Source: Pyxicephalus adspersus (lineage: Eukaryota; Chordata; Amphibia; Anura; Pyxicephalidae). From it: a stretch of 64,000 nucleotides of DNA. The position numbers and the translations under genes were made by a program. Below the pieces are notes generated by a model. The model made no database searches and was not told where the DNA came from. It saw nothing but the letters and a program-made list of their open reading frames with translations. Shown piece by piece: positions 47,176 to 58,229 of this stretch (position 1 is the first letter of the stretch; each line of letters starts with the position of its first letter). Where the stretch lies: assembly GCF_032062135.1 (NCBI RefSeq), contig NC_092862.1, positions 47,245,347 to 47,309,346 on the forward strand. Direction: 5' to 3'.

Positions 47176-49282
47176 CCGCCTATCCCATTAATTTTCAATT
47201 GTTTTACTGAAAAAAAAAATGTCAGAGAATAACAATATTGGAAATTGGAGAATGAAAAATTTGTATTTTTTTTTTACAAAAATAGAGGGTACCCTGTATC
47301 GTATAGACTGGATGTGATAGCAAAAAAATTGGGGGCATTTCTGGATTCACCACCCAAAAATTTGTAAAAAGTGTAAGATCTAACTCAACAAAAAATGCGT
47401 TCCCAAGTGATATTTACTATAAAAAAAAGGATTCAGTGAGATCAAAGAATAAATGTTTTAAATAATTTAGGATTGTAATTTAAAATATGTTAGTTAGAGA
47501 CAAAAGTGTTGTTTGTACATCCCACCCTTTTAACTTGAAGAATATTTGAAGAATGGACATGAAAAGTATTACTATCCCTACCCACCCTCTCAGACAATCA
47601 GAAGTGGATTGCAAATTTCTGTTTCAACAAACATTGAATTATGGTTGAATTATGGTTGAATAGGGACAGGGTCCACTGTTGTCACCATCAGGTAACCTGG
47701 TTTAGGAAATGCCAAGTATGTAGACAGAAAGTAGCTGCAGGAGATCAGAAAAGTTGCAGCAAAGTATAAAAAAGGTGAAAACTTGTAGTTTAAACTTTAA
47801 ATAAACACATTTCTGTAAGTTGTGCAGACTTTTCTATAACTATTAAGGTGTTCCTCTGACAATGTTATTTACCTACTTACAAATAACTTCTACTTAAGGC
47901 TCTATATATAAAACAGGGAATCTGACCCTGGTGAGAAGCAATTACTGCCATTAAAACACATGGACCTAGAAGATTCCCACAAGGGAATGTTTGAGGGAAT
48001 GTCTAATTCCCTGTTTTATGAATACAGCCCTTAGTGATGCAACTAAATGGCAATTAGGCAGCCTGTGAAAGCCCGCTAAAAGCATCAAAGCTCTTGAGGT
48101 GCATTGAAAAAATAACTGTTGTCTAATCAAAGTATGTGTGCTAATTACATAGTATACCAAAGGCTGTTAAAGAAAACTCATAGGACACATGATTCTATCA
48201 AAGACTGCGTAATATTACAAAAGACTTGGAAACGGCAAACAAGTTATAACAGTTTATTGACATTTTAAAAAGAGATGTTGCTGGTAGAGATGTATTTACA
48301 TAATCATAGGTACTGTTAGAAAATGTTAGATAATTGACAGAAACTGTTAACATGTTATCAGAGACTTTAGGCTATAGACAATTATAGTGATGATGAAGCC
48401 AAAAGGGAAATGATTGAAAAAAGTGAAGCTAACTTAAAATAGGAGTGTTTTGCATAGCTTTAGTTACCCCAGACAATGAAGGCACAGTTATAGAATATGA
48501 AGATTTTCTCATTTGTAAAAAATATACCTGTAAGTGGCCCAGACCTTTAGTTTCCTGCTGTTCTGGAATGACTTGCTTGAGAACTGACCCACATTTCCAT
48601 TAACTAATTCAGTTATGAATCAATAAACATTTAACCAACATTCAGGAATCAGCAAACCAAAGTGTAATTCTTATTGATTCCACTCCATAGTATAATAACC
48701 ATACATGTATTATCATCTGGTCCTTGAAGACAATCGAAATGGACAAATACTACATTAAATTAAATATAATGCTCGACTAGTATGACTGCACAACACTTTC
48801 CTAAATAATTGGAGTTATATACAAATACTAAACAATCAAAAGCAAATTGTGCACTGTGTTCGTCTGTGGGATATTAAAACTGTGATGCATGAAATGAAAT
48901 GTTTGAGATACATCAGGAAAAAAAAAAACAAATGCATTTCACAAACAGATTTCTGAACAGGATTCTGCTTATAGTAAAGTTGCATAATCAGCTCTGGCTA
49001 ACCACTGTGCAAGAAAGTTAATGAGCCTGTGTTTTAACAGATCGAGAATGAAACTACCTCCTTACTGACAATTAAACTTAATTATATCAGAAGTGTTCCT
49101 GATTGCCAATGTAATTGGGGCTTTCTGGATAGACCTAAAGTAGAACTATGTGTTCAAATAAACCCTTTCAACCAGCTAGATTTTTATTTGAAGAATCGAA
49201 AGGGCAATGGGTTTAAAAATTACCAATTGAATGGGGGCAATAAATAAAATACAGTAATGCAAACATTCAGCATTCATGGCAT
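47176..49282. other. Intergenic DNA, no gene seen
   Basis: The first 200 bases may be the 3' end of the copy B element, but no terminal repeat was recognised. The rest holds no supported feature. Confidence 0.5.
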
Positions 49283-49283
49283 T

Positions 49284-49345
<62 letters not shown>
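49283..49345. repeat. Compound (CA)n(TA)n microsatellite
   Basis: About seven CA repeats pass into about twenty TA repeats. The AT part can extrude a cruciform and is probably length-variable. Confidence 0.95.
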
Positions 49346-49347
<2 letters not shown>

Positions 49348-52300
49348 TGAATACTTTTTGATGCTGGTCTGGTGTCAATATGACATAGTTTTAAGGTTCC
49401 TTATCACTCTTAACACCACAACACCCCTCAAAAAAACATTATTTTACCTTTGACATGTATCCTATGCCTCAATCTTATCATGGTCAACAAGCCCAAAACA
49501 ACTTAAAACAAGTTATTCTAACAGCCAACAATAGTAAATGCAGAGCTAGATTTTCTGACTGTTCCAAAATTATTTGTGTTGAGCTGTAAGCAGACAGTTC
49601 TGTATTTTACCATGGCTATGTAAAGGACTTTACTATACATTGCTTGTCATTTTGACAGATTTTATTAAAACCTTGTAGGATGTTTAATACTGTAACATAA
49701 AGAGCAAAATTGAGGTTAAACCCACATTAAGAATTTCCTTTTCAATAGCTCATAGCAAACAGGCAAATGAAGACTAATATTCCTGCTATAGGCTGCTAGT
49801 GAACAGAGTGATGGAGTAAAGTTACTAATATGGTATACTTTAATGTAAGGTTTTAAGTGTTCTGTAACATTACACGTATGCTTGTGGGCATCCAGTTTTT
49901 CAAATGCTTTTTCAATAAAAAACAAAAAAAGAAACAGAATAATATTGTTTTTTTTACAGTCAGTACAAACTGATTTAGCTCAGTTGTATCATAGGAATCT
50001 AATAAATACTAGAAAAATGAACTAAAATATATATTTAAACTCATGCAAAGTATCTATGATGCACCACTAATCTTGAAGGTATCTGCCATATGATCTGGGT
50101 ATGCCTTCATGCCTACTGGTCCAAAATCAATTCTTTACTAAAACTGGCCCTGGACTTTTCAGCATCATATGCCTCAGAAATGCTTCTAATGTGCATAACA
50201 GATGGCTATGTTCTCAGAACTTAAGCTAGAACTATGTTCTTTGTTATTTTTAAAGAGTCACGGTTGAGGTCTTAACATCATTGGCTCCAACTTCCGCACC
50301 AGCTGCATGTGTTCCAATATTCCTAGTTCTACAACAGCATGTACCCCCACTGTCCACCAAAGTATTTGGGCATTTCATTGACCACCAATTTAGGGGGTAC
50401 AGTGACCACCAAAATAAAGAGGGCATGCTATTCACTAGGGTAAGGGGAGGGTAAGAGGAAGGAACACTGGCCACCAAATCCCCGTTTCTTTGAGTTTAAA
50501 CTCCAGCACTTTACACCTTCTTTATATATTATATTTTTATAATATATATTATAATGTATATTTTTCTCTCAGATTGATCTAGGAAGGTTTCAAATGATTG
50601 AATTAGGGTAATTTGTAAACTGGTTCAATAGCTCTTCAGCTAAGCAGTGCGTTTGAAAGCAAACAATATAATTTTTTAAATTGTGGTTAGAAGGGCGTCA
50701 TACAAGACCCTGGAGCTAGTAGAAATTATATCTCTGGCAGAATGGTTTTATATGACTTTTACATAGCGTCTCTCATTACAAAATAGGCCTACATCTAGCT
50801 TCTCTTATATGTCATTTTATGTTTTATGAAACATGAAAACATGTTTTATGCTTCAAACATTGATCTGATATATGTTAGATATGAAAATCAGTTACAATGA
50901 CACATGTCTGTATGTGGTTTTAAAAGGTGGACCTTGACAAAGATTACCTGCATTTTGAATCATACTGTTCAGCTGATTTTAGGTTTGTGGATTGTTCAGG
51001 GGTTAATGAATGTCAGCTTTCATTTAATGTTGACATACTGTTCTAAATTTTCTAATCTCTTTTTGATCTTGAAGGACAGACAAGGGCAATATTATAATGG
51101 CTCTTTAGCCTGGAGATTAACTATTTTCATGTATTTTTAGATTAATGCACATTACAATATCTAAGGTGTCAGATATGTGAATATGGTCATCAAATACCAT
51201 GCAATGATTTGATGATCTTGACCCAATCTACTCTTAAAGATGACAGAGTAGAGCATACTTCTTGAAATTGATGTTACTGTATAGTGACTAAAAATATACC
51301 TTGGTGTTTTGATCTATGAACTAGGTTTTTATTTTTACATTTAATGCATTGATTTGTTTTTAAGCCCACATAGCTCCTCTATATTATGGCATTCTGTTTA
51401 GGCACAGATGTGGGCATTTCATAACTAATAATTCATAGATTTGGTAATTTATTAAATTAGTTTGGGTATTTGGTGCATACAAATCTTTTGCAACTTTTAA
51501 TTCCATATATGTATACTGTTTTAAGTTTGCTTTTTGTCAAGCAATAATATTGTACATAAAAAATCTAAAAGAAAGAAGAGAATTTTGGCAAATAAAGCTC
51601 TTCTCCAGCTAACACATTAGTTAGTGTGAAAAAGTTGAAGCTCTTTTTGGTTTTTATTGTTCCTACTAAGCTGAGGGAATTTTCTCTTACTTCCTCTATC
51701 TATGACATAGAACCAGAAATCAGCAAATGGTGATCAGCTGGACAAGAAGATTGAGAGCAACACAAACCTAAAAGAGTTTCTAGACCTTCCACTAGTATGT
51801 ACAAAGGAGTATGTTTTGTTATCTCTTACCCCAGTTATTATTTTTTCCATCATATCCAACACCTCTCATCCTAATAGGAAGTCTTGTGAAATATCGCCAA
51901 CCTGACAGAGGTAATGTTTCCCAACTCTAAAACCAAATAGCTTCTAAAAATATAAAATTACAAACAAATGACAAAAAAGTCATCAGAAGTCCGAATATTT
52001 TAAAGCTATACCTGGGTATTAAAAGCCCAATTCCCTGATGTTCAGTCTTACACAGGTTAATGTATTGTGACACTAAAGGCAAATCTTCAGTATGATTACT
52101 CCTTTTAGATCACAGCAAAAACTCAAGTAGCCATTATGCAAATGCAGCACTCTGATTAATTATGCATTCCATCGCTTCTGACCCAAACATCAAATAATTA
52201 ATTTTAGTGTTATCATGCACTGAAAAGTAGCCAGAAAGGTTTTCTTGTGTTATTTGAAAAGACTTGCCAGTCATTCAGCTACCTTGTGATTTCTGCAATG

Positions 52301-52537
52301 TAATGTCTAACAAGTTGTTTGATTTTTACTACTCCAACAATACAATAATACAGACAGCCAAATTGCAGGTTTCGAGGCAAATCTCTGCCAGTGTCTCCTG
52401 TATGCCTCATTTATAAATGCTTTTGTTCATGCTGTTTTGGACAACAATGACCTTTAAAGAATGTAAATATGTTATGCTAATTTCAAGTACAGTCACTTAA
52501 TGACTAGGCACATGCTTTCTTCATTATGGCTAACATG
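49346..52537. other. Intergenic DNA, no gene seen
   Basis: No gene supported. A run of ATATTATAATATATATTATA-like sequence lies near 50525-50560. The segment from about 52080 to 52500 is dense in homeobox-type strings and is treated in the findings as a candidate conserved element. Confidence 0.5.
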
Positions 52538-52851
52538 CTTTAAAGCAGTGTTTTTCAACCATTTTTGAGCCACGGCACATTTTTTACATTAAAAAAATCC
52601 TGAGGCTGACCACAAATCAAAAGTGTTACAAAATTACACTTTGTAGCTAATTCTCGCCTCTAAAAATAAACAAGGCGCTTGAGCTACCTACTGCCACCCA
52701 CTGACATGGAAGAGTATTACATTACTCTGCCAGTCACTACAGCACAGGCACTCGACAATGGTAATTGGATAATTTCCCACGGTACACCTGAAGATCTCTC
52801 ACGGCACACTAGTGTGCCACGGAACAGTGGTTGAAAATCACTGCTTTAAAG
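52538..52851. mobile_element. hAT-Charlie-like miniature element
   Basis: The element proper spans 52546-52843. The left end CAGTGTTTTTCAACC and the right end (inverted) CAGTGATTTTCAACC are inverted repeats; this CAGTG...CAACC terminus is typical of Charlie-type hAT elements. The flanks are identical 8-bp repeats, CTTTAAAG (52538-52545, 52844-52851). Internal GCCACGGCACA and its near inverse TGTGCCACGG also match that group. 298 bp, no coding sequence. Confidence 0.93.
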
Positions 52852-53059
52852 TATACCTATATACAAGAGTTGTGTTTTTTAATTAGGTTAGAATGGGGAA
52901 ATAGAGTCCCTCTCAGGTTTTATTAAATGTTATTGCTATTCAGGGTGGAAGTTTCCCTCACATGTTCTTGCAAAAACCTTTAACTATCTCACAGTTTTTC
53001 TGCTAAAACATACACCTACTATATTAGCTCTTCATAATACACTGGACAGATATTTCCAA

Positions 53060-53720
53060 AAGAACTTACATTCTGTACCACAGATCTCCACCCCATAGGA
53101 AACCCATAAGGAAGTAATCAGAGGTCATTGTATTTCAGAACCTACAAAACTTAAGAAAGATAACCGGCTTGTAACACTCATGGATAAAATGCACAAATTG
53201 GAGCAATTGCTGTATTCTGCTCCCACCATATCGCTTCCTAAACAAGTTACGGATCACCCCGATCAATTAAAATAGTTAGACTTAGACAAGACAGGGAGGT
53301 TCCTAATGTACTTAAAACAAAAATTCTATGACAAGGGGAACAAATTGGATTCCCTCCTTGCACGGCACTTTCAGGAGCAGACATCCAAATCTACACCATT
53401 ATGACTCCAAGATTATTCAAGCGGGATTTCAATACAACCCAGAAGTCATTGCCAAAATATTTGGCTAATATTACTCTGACCTTTACTCCTCAATACGCAA
53501 TACCAAACTGAGAGATACACCTCACCTATACACTTGCATTGGTCAATATCTTTGCAGATGCTCTCTTCCGGTCCTAAAGGAATCAGAAATAGAAGCCCTC
53601 AATAAAAAATCTTAGGGGAAGGAATTCTTTCCACTATTACAAATTTACAATGACACAAAGCCTCAGGACCAGATGGCTTCTCATATACCTACTATAAGAC
53701 ATTTGCACCCACATTGGTCC
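53060..53720 (+). pseudogene. L1/Tx1-clade LINE, linker region (first segment)
   Basis: Across several frameshifts the plus strand encodes a linker (KEVIRGHCIS, the same motif as KCVIRG in the LINE at 36.9-40.3 kb), LYSAPTI, DKGNKLDSLLARHF and ASGPDGFSYTYYKTFAPTLV, the conserved start of the L1 reverse transcriptase domain. It is interrupted after PTLV by the solo LTR and resumes as PHMTDLF at 54373. Confidence 0.8.
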
Positions 53721-54367
53721 TGTCACACTTACCTCTTCCTCACTAAGGAGCAGACTCCTCTCTCCTGCGCATGCGGCCAGTTCTGACTCTGGGCGTGCCC
53801 CTGTTTTCAAGCTTTATCAATTTTTGTCCAATCTGCTGGCCAGTCAGAAAATAGCCTCTTAACCATCCCTGGCTATTTAGCTAGCTCACACACTGCACTC
53901 AGTGTTTGTGCAACATGTCTCCATTGTGCTGAGCCTCTAGTTCTGTTGAGCTAGTTCCTGTTCAGCTGGTGCTTAATTCAGTGTTTGATCTGTACAGCTC
54001 CTGCGTTAACTCCTTGTTATCCAGTCTGTTGGTTCCCAGCCAACTTCCCTGTGCTGTTCCAGTGTTCCTGTCTGTCTGTGGATATCTCTGAGTTACCTGT
54101 GCCTCCTGTTGCTTTATGTGTCTCCTGTGTTCCCGGTGCCCGCAGTCGCCCCTGTGTCACTGGTGTCTGTCTCCTGGATTTGGTACTGTGTTTTGCCCAC
54201 CTTGGTGTGCCCAAGGACTGCAACCTGGCAGTAACCAACATCCTCACCATCAGAGGCTCTGCAGAAGACCTGGTTACTGCTTACACTCTGTGCCTTGGCC
54301 CTTCTTGGGGCTAACACTACCTGCAAGCCGTAGCACCCCTATTGGTCCTGTCTTTCCATGCGTGACA
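53721..54367 (+). mobile_element. Solo LTR of a Ty3/Gypsy-like retrotransposon
   Basis: It begins TGTCACACTT and ends GCGTGACA (TG..CA with a short inverted repeat). It is flanked by perfect 5-bp duplications, GGTCC (53716-53720 and 54368-54372). Removing it rejoins the LINE frame as PTLV-PHMTDLF. The 647-bp length and the internal CCCAAGGACTGCAACCTGG, which resembles CCCAAGGATCGCAACCTGG in the LTR-like block at 57.8-58.2 kb, fit a Gypsy-like LTR. No internal gag/pol remains, so it is the product of LTR-LTR recombination. Open frames of up to 109 codons inside are chance. Confidence 0.88.
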
Positions 54368-54372
54368 GGTCC

Positions 54373-54541
54373 CTCATATGACAGATTTATTTAATGTTAC
54401 TTAGTAATGGGTGTTGGCTCTTATCTTTGCTTAAAGTAAGTTGTGTAGAGCCATCACTTTATTATTTGTTTTAGGACGTATTGTGTAGGTACAGAAGAAA
54501 GAAAAAGGTTTAAGGCTCAAAGTTTTTGTGCAAAAAGTCAA
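54373..54541 (+). pseudogene. Short LINE continuation and junction sequence
   Basis: The first ~20 bases complete the LINE frame (PHMTDLFN). The sequence then departs from LINE coding sequence. The remaining ~150 bp precede the inverted-arm element and probably belong to it. Confidence 0.5.
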
Positions 54542-55340
54542 GTATGTATTGTGTAGTTAGTACATAAAACAGTGGTACAAAGTAATTTTATCACTATATA
54601 TCCCATTACCTGTTACTGTCACAGGGTTTGGATATTTTTCCTAGACATAATTTTCCTAAACGTCATACAATGTAACATTGAAGTCCCGGCAAGGGCAGAG
54701 GGGACTAAAGGATAATTGTATAAAGGAGTTTATCAGATATGAAAGTGCAATTAACAGAAGATTTTAGGAATTATATACAATATAAACAATATAAACAATG
54801 AGACCAGTGCTCTTTCTTCATACATGCAACATACTACTTAGTTGTTAAGAAACAGGTCGTCGAGTTTTCAGACACCTATTTAATAATGAGTCCAAATATG
54901 GTAGTTATCATTAGAAAAAACTAACATACTCTTGTACTAAAATGTCAATATTATGATTTTCTCCAATCCTTAATGTTTGTTACCACTGTATAATGTATTC
55001 AGTCCAGTAACATGTAAACTAATATTAGTTGTCAAATATTTTTTAAAAACAATGCAATAGAATTTAAACAAAATTGTAATATATTGCAAATATTGATGCT
55101 ATATATTTTGTATCTGTACAACATAGAAATCATACAAACTCTGCAACCACATAACCCTGAGAAAGCCTAAAATTGGCGAAACGGGCTGGGTATTGGGTGA
55201 CCGCTACAGGTCCTCCTTTTGTTTAGGAAAATTATGTCTAGGAAAAATATCCAAACCCTGTGACAGTAACAGGTAATTGGATATATAGTGATAAAATTAT
55301 TTTGTACCCCTGTTGTATGTACTAAATACAAAATACATAC
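54542..55340. mobile_element. Element with ~119-bp inverted arms and hammerhead-like core (Penelope-like?)
   Basis: The left arm (54542-54660) and the inverse of the right arm (55222-55340) match over about 119 bp, sharing TAATTTTATCACTATATATC, ATTACCTGTTACTGTCACAG and TTTCCTAGACATAATTTTCC. The spacer is AT-rich and has no reverse transcriptase. The segment just before the right arm holds a hammerhead-like core. Penelope-like retroelements have terminal repeats in direct or inverted orientation that carry hammerhead motifs, so a dead Penelope-type copy is the best reading; a fold-back DNA transposon is the alternative. It lies inside the decayed L1, between its linker and palm regions. Confidence 0.65.
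55156..55185 (+). ncRNA. Hammerhead-like ribozyme core (near-complete)
   Basis: CCTGAGAAAGCC, loop TAAAATT, then GGCGAAACGGG. This has CUGA, one changed base in NGA (A in place of G8), a GCC/GGC helix II and an intact GAAA. The altered G8, a catalytic position, suggests the copy is inactive. The motif layout is the one known from Penelope-like elements. I did not model helices I and III. Confidence 0.45.
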
Positions 55341-55394
55341 TTTATTTTATATTTTACTTTATTACTATTATTTTACTTTATTGGTTTCCTTGAG

Positions 55395-56792
55395 GGATCC
55401 CTCAATCCCAACTTAAATGCTCCAGTCCTACTTTTTAGTTTCAATCCAGGATCCCCCAAATCCTGCCAGCTACCGCCCCATAGTCCTTCTTAATACTGAT
55501 CTGAAGATTTTTAGTAGACTACTTGCGACCAGCTTAGGGTCCTTTTTGTCCACTATAATAGCCAAAGATCAGGTTAAATTTATCTCGGCATGCACAGCTG
55601 GGGATAACGCACCATTGATATTATAGATGCCTTACACAAAATGAAAACTGGTGCAGTGGTACTGAGTCTGGAGGCCAAAACTCCTGCATTCCAATCCCAT
55701 ATTCACAATTCGTAATGGTACAAGACAGGGCTGCCCCCTCTCCCCACTTTTAATTGCCTTATGCATTTAGCCCCTTGCAGCCATGATAATTAACCACCCC
55801 ATTATCACGTTGTGTGTACCTATTACATTTTAAGTTTCCAACTTCCTGAATGACTCTGCGGTCTTTTAACTGTTGGACAGAATTGGAGAAATTATGGATA
55901 GCGCCAAATCACCCCAACTTTATGCTGTGGAGTATGCAGACCCAGGCCCCAGAGCCCACTCTCTTTTCCCCAATACAGTGTTCTAGGCGCATCTGGTTAC
56001 ACTGCAAACACAGGTTCCACCTGACATCTAGCACCTATTTACTTACATCATTCCTCTATACCCCAGAAATTAAGGATAGCTCCTCATGTTCTATGGCCTG
56101 CCCATGGCATGATAGCTCACTCTTTCATTGTGGGCAGATTGTCAATCCTTGTAAAAGAAGACTCTCTCATTCCAGGAGATGCAACAAAGTTTGGAATGTC
56201 CTACGATCACATCTTATAGTTATTTGTAGATTAGGCATTATGCTCAGAATTTGGCAAAAGGTCAGGTGTTTCCATCACCCACTTTTTTGACAGAATGTGT
56301 CAGTGGACCTTCCAAAGGGGTTAGATTATGAGCATTTACCAGAATTGTGGGAAATCTTTTGGCAACAGACTCAAAAAAGCTCATTATGTACTGTGTATAA
56401 GAAAAACTACAAGATCCATTGGTACCTAACCACAGAGGTGCTTCATAAGATATTCCCAGCTACCAGCAATCTTTGTGGCCGATGGGGCTCTGGGACGTTC
56501 TTTTGGACGTTCCTACGTATAGTCCCCTACTGGCAATCAGTTAATAGGCTTCTTGAAGAGATACTGAAGATGCCCATATCATTGCTGTTGCACAAGCTTT
56601 CCAAGCCTAGTAAATGTCTGATGACTAATATACTTAAGACAGCCAGATGCTTGATGCCAAAATTTGGAAATCGCCCCTTGATCTGCCCTGATCTGCTGTA
56701 TCGGGGATGTTCAACTTATAGAGCAATTGACAGCAAGGCTGTATGATTGGCTGGACAGGTTTAACAAGATCTGGGCCCCTTGGGACACCTAT
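55395..56792 (+). pseudogene. L1/Tx1-clade LINE, reverse transcriptase to C-terminus (second segment)
   Basis: It resumes with DPPNPASYRPIVLLNTDLKI and GSFLSTIIAKDQVKFI (reverse transcriptase), then KMKTGAVVLSLEAKTPAF. After a deletion that removes most of the palm, it continues IRNGTRQGCPLSPLLIALC. The YADD segment is missing or unrecognisable. The C-terminal part (55850-56746) includes RWYLT-like, LHKIFPATSNLCGRWGSGTF and FLRIVPYWQSVNRLLEEIL, corresponding to the C-x2-C...H...C region after the reverse transcriptase. It ends about YDWLDRFNKIWAPWDTY near 56790. Many frameshifts. It is a different family member from the LINE at 36.9-40.3 kb. Confidence 0.85.
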
Positions 56793-56796
56793 ATGA

Positions 56797-56882
56797 TAAA
56801 GGTGCGTACACACTTCCAATTTTTATCGTTCCAATCGAACGACGAACGATCGATTGGGCAAAAAATCGTTCGTAAAAAAGTA
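56797..56882. mobile_element. Truncated miniature element end (GTGCGTACACAC)
   Basis: AAGGTGCGTACACACTTCC and ATCGTTCCAATCGAACGACG resemble the right terminus and ACGATCGT-rich interior of the element at 25317-25738 (inverse GGGCTACGTACACACGTGC). Only one end remains, wedged between two LINE remnants. Confidence 0.5.
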
Positions 56883-57432
56883 AATAGGAAGCAAACCAAG
56901 AGAGAGCAGTGTCACTGATACCAATGGAGCGCATGATTTGTATTAGAAGGGGGTGATCAACAGTGTCAAAAGCGGAGGAAAGATCAAGGAGAAGGAGCAG
57001 GGAAAAGTTGCCTTGAGACTTAGCTCTGATGAAGTCATTGGCCACTTTAGTAGGGGCTGTTTCAGTGGAATGGGCAGCTCTAAAACTAGACTGGAGAGGG
57101 TCAAGGAGAGAGTTGGTGGTCAGGAAATCGGTGAGTCTTTTGTAGACAAGGCGTTCAAGAAGTTTAGAGACACATGGGAGAAGGGAGATAGGACGGTAGT
57201 TAGAGGGTAGGGAGGGGTCCACTGAGGGTTTCTATAGGATAAGGAGAATTATGGCATGTTTGAAAGCTGAGGGGTATTTACCATTAGAACAGGAGAGGTT
57301 GAATAGTTTGGTCAGGACAGGAGCCAGGGTGGAGGAATGGGCACAGAGTAGATCAGAGGGAATTAGGTCAATCTGCTGTGATAGATAGAGTTGCATGTCC
57401 ACTGTAACAGTAGACATATTTGTATCAAAATG
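56883..57432 (-). pseudogene. L2/CR1-type LINE reverse transcriptase fragment
   Basis: In minus-strand order: LSQQIDLIPSDLLCAHSSTL, APVLTKLFNLSCSNGKYPSA, LPSNYRPISLLPCVSKLLER, a QSSFRAAHSTETA segment, FSLLLLLDLSSAFDTVDHPL (the first catalytic aspartate block) and GISDTALSWFASYL. A frameshift near 57230 separates the first part. The palm YxDD block is absent because the fragment is cut at 56883 by the miniature-element end. The scrap at 1-95 is a second copy of the same family. Confidence 0.9.
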
Positions 57433-57819
57433 AAGACTGCATTTCAGGAGAACCCCATACTAGCATCAAATCATTGTGATGAAAGTCTTGGGGTTTGGGG
57501 TCAATTTGCTGATTTAGGTTCTGGGAAGCTTGTAGTCATCGAGTCAGCTATCAATAATATAAAAGTGTGCTCGATAAGAATGCGAGGCCATCCATCAGAA
57601 AGCTAAAGTTGAATCAACAATGGATTTTTCAAAACAATAATGATCCAAACTAGCAAACCTACCAAGAAATGTCTTAAAAGAAAAAAATGGAAGTTTATAA
57701 ACTGACCTAATCAAATCTTAATCTGTATCCAACTAAATGTTGTATGGGATTTCAAAAACAGTCCTCTTTTGAAAGAAACTCATATATTATAACTGAAGGA
57801 ACTTTGCTAAAGATGTTAA
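57433..57819. other. Intergenic DNA, no gene seen
   Basis: It could include further LINE sequence upstream of the reverse transcriptase region on the minus strand, but I do not recognise it. Confidence 0.4.
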
Positions 57820-58229
57820 TGTCAGACACTGGTGACACTGGTTTCCTGACCTGACCCGGGCATAGACTCTGACTTAGCCTGCTTGCCACCTGCCCTGACC
57901 CATGCCTGGTCCGTGACGATGCTTGCTTGCCACCTGCCCTGACCTGTGCCTGGACTCTGACCAAGCTTGTTTTCTACTTGCCCAGACCTGTGCCTGGAAT
58001 CTACTCCTTTGGTCTGCCACCTGTCTTCAGACCGAGACCACTCCTGCTTTCCTTCTCAGGTAGGGTGACCCCAAGGATCGCAACCTGGTGACCCCCAGCA
58101 GCAAAGAGTCTGGTAGCCTCCCGGCTACTGGCCCATCACCCCTTGCGGGATGCCCTGGTAAAGACCCGATGTCACTTAGACTCAGGGCCTTGGGTGATCC
58201 CATGCTAACTGTCTGGGTAGACCCTGACA
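57820..58229. mobile_element. LTR-like block with internal short duplications
   Basis: It begins TGTCAGACAC and ends GACCCTGACA, a TG..CA pair with inverted ends TGTCAG/CTGACA. Internal GCTTGCCACCTGCCCTGACC occurs twice about 50 bp apart. CCCCAAGGATCGCAACCTGG and the end-proximal GGGCCTTGGGTGATCCC resemble parts of the solo LTR at 53.7-54.4 kb. The flanking five bases (GTTAA and TGGAG) do not match, so the ends are eroded or it is not a clean solo LTR. Confidence 0.6.

Noticed and set aside
53985..54394. Overlapping frames of 92-109 codons with several cysteines
   Set aside because: They lie wholly within the solo LTR, on both strands, so they are not a separate gene.
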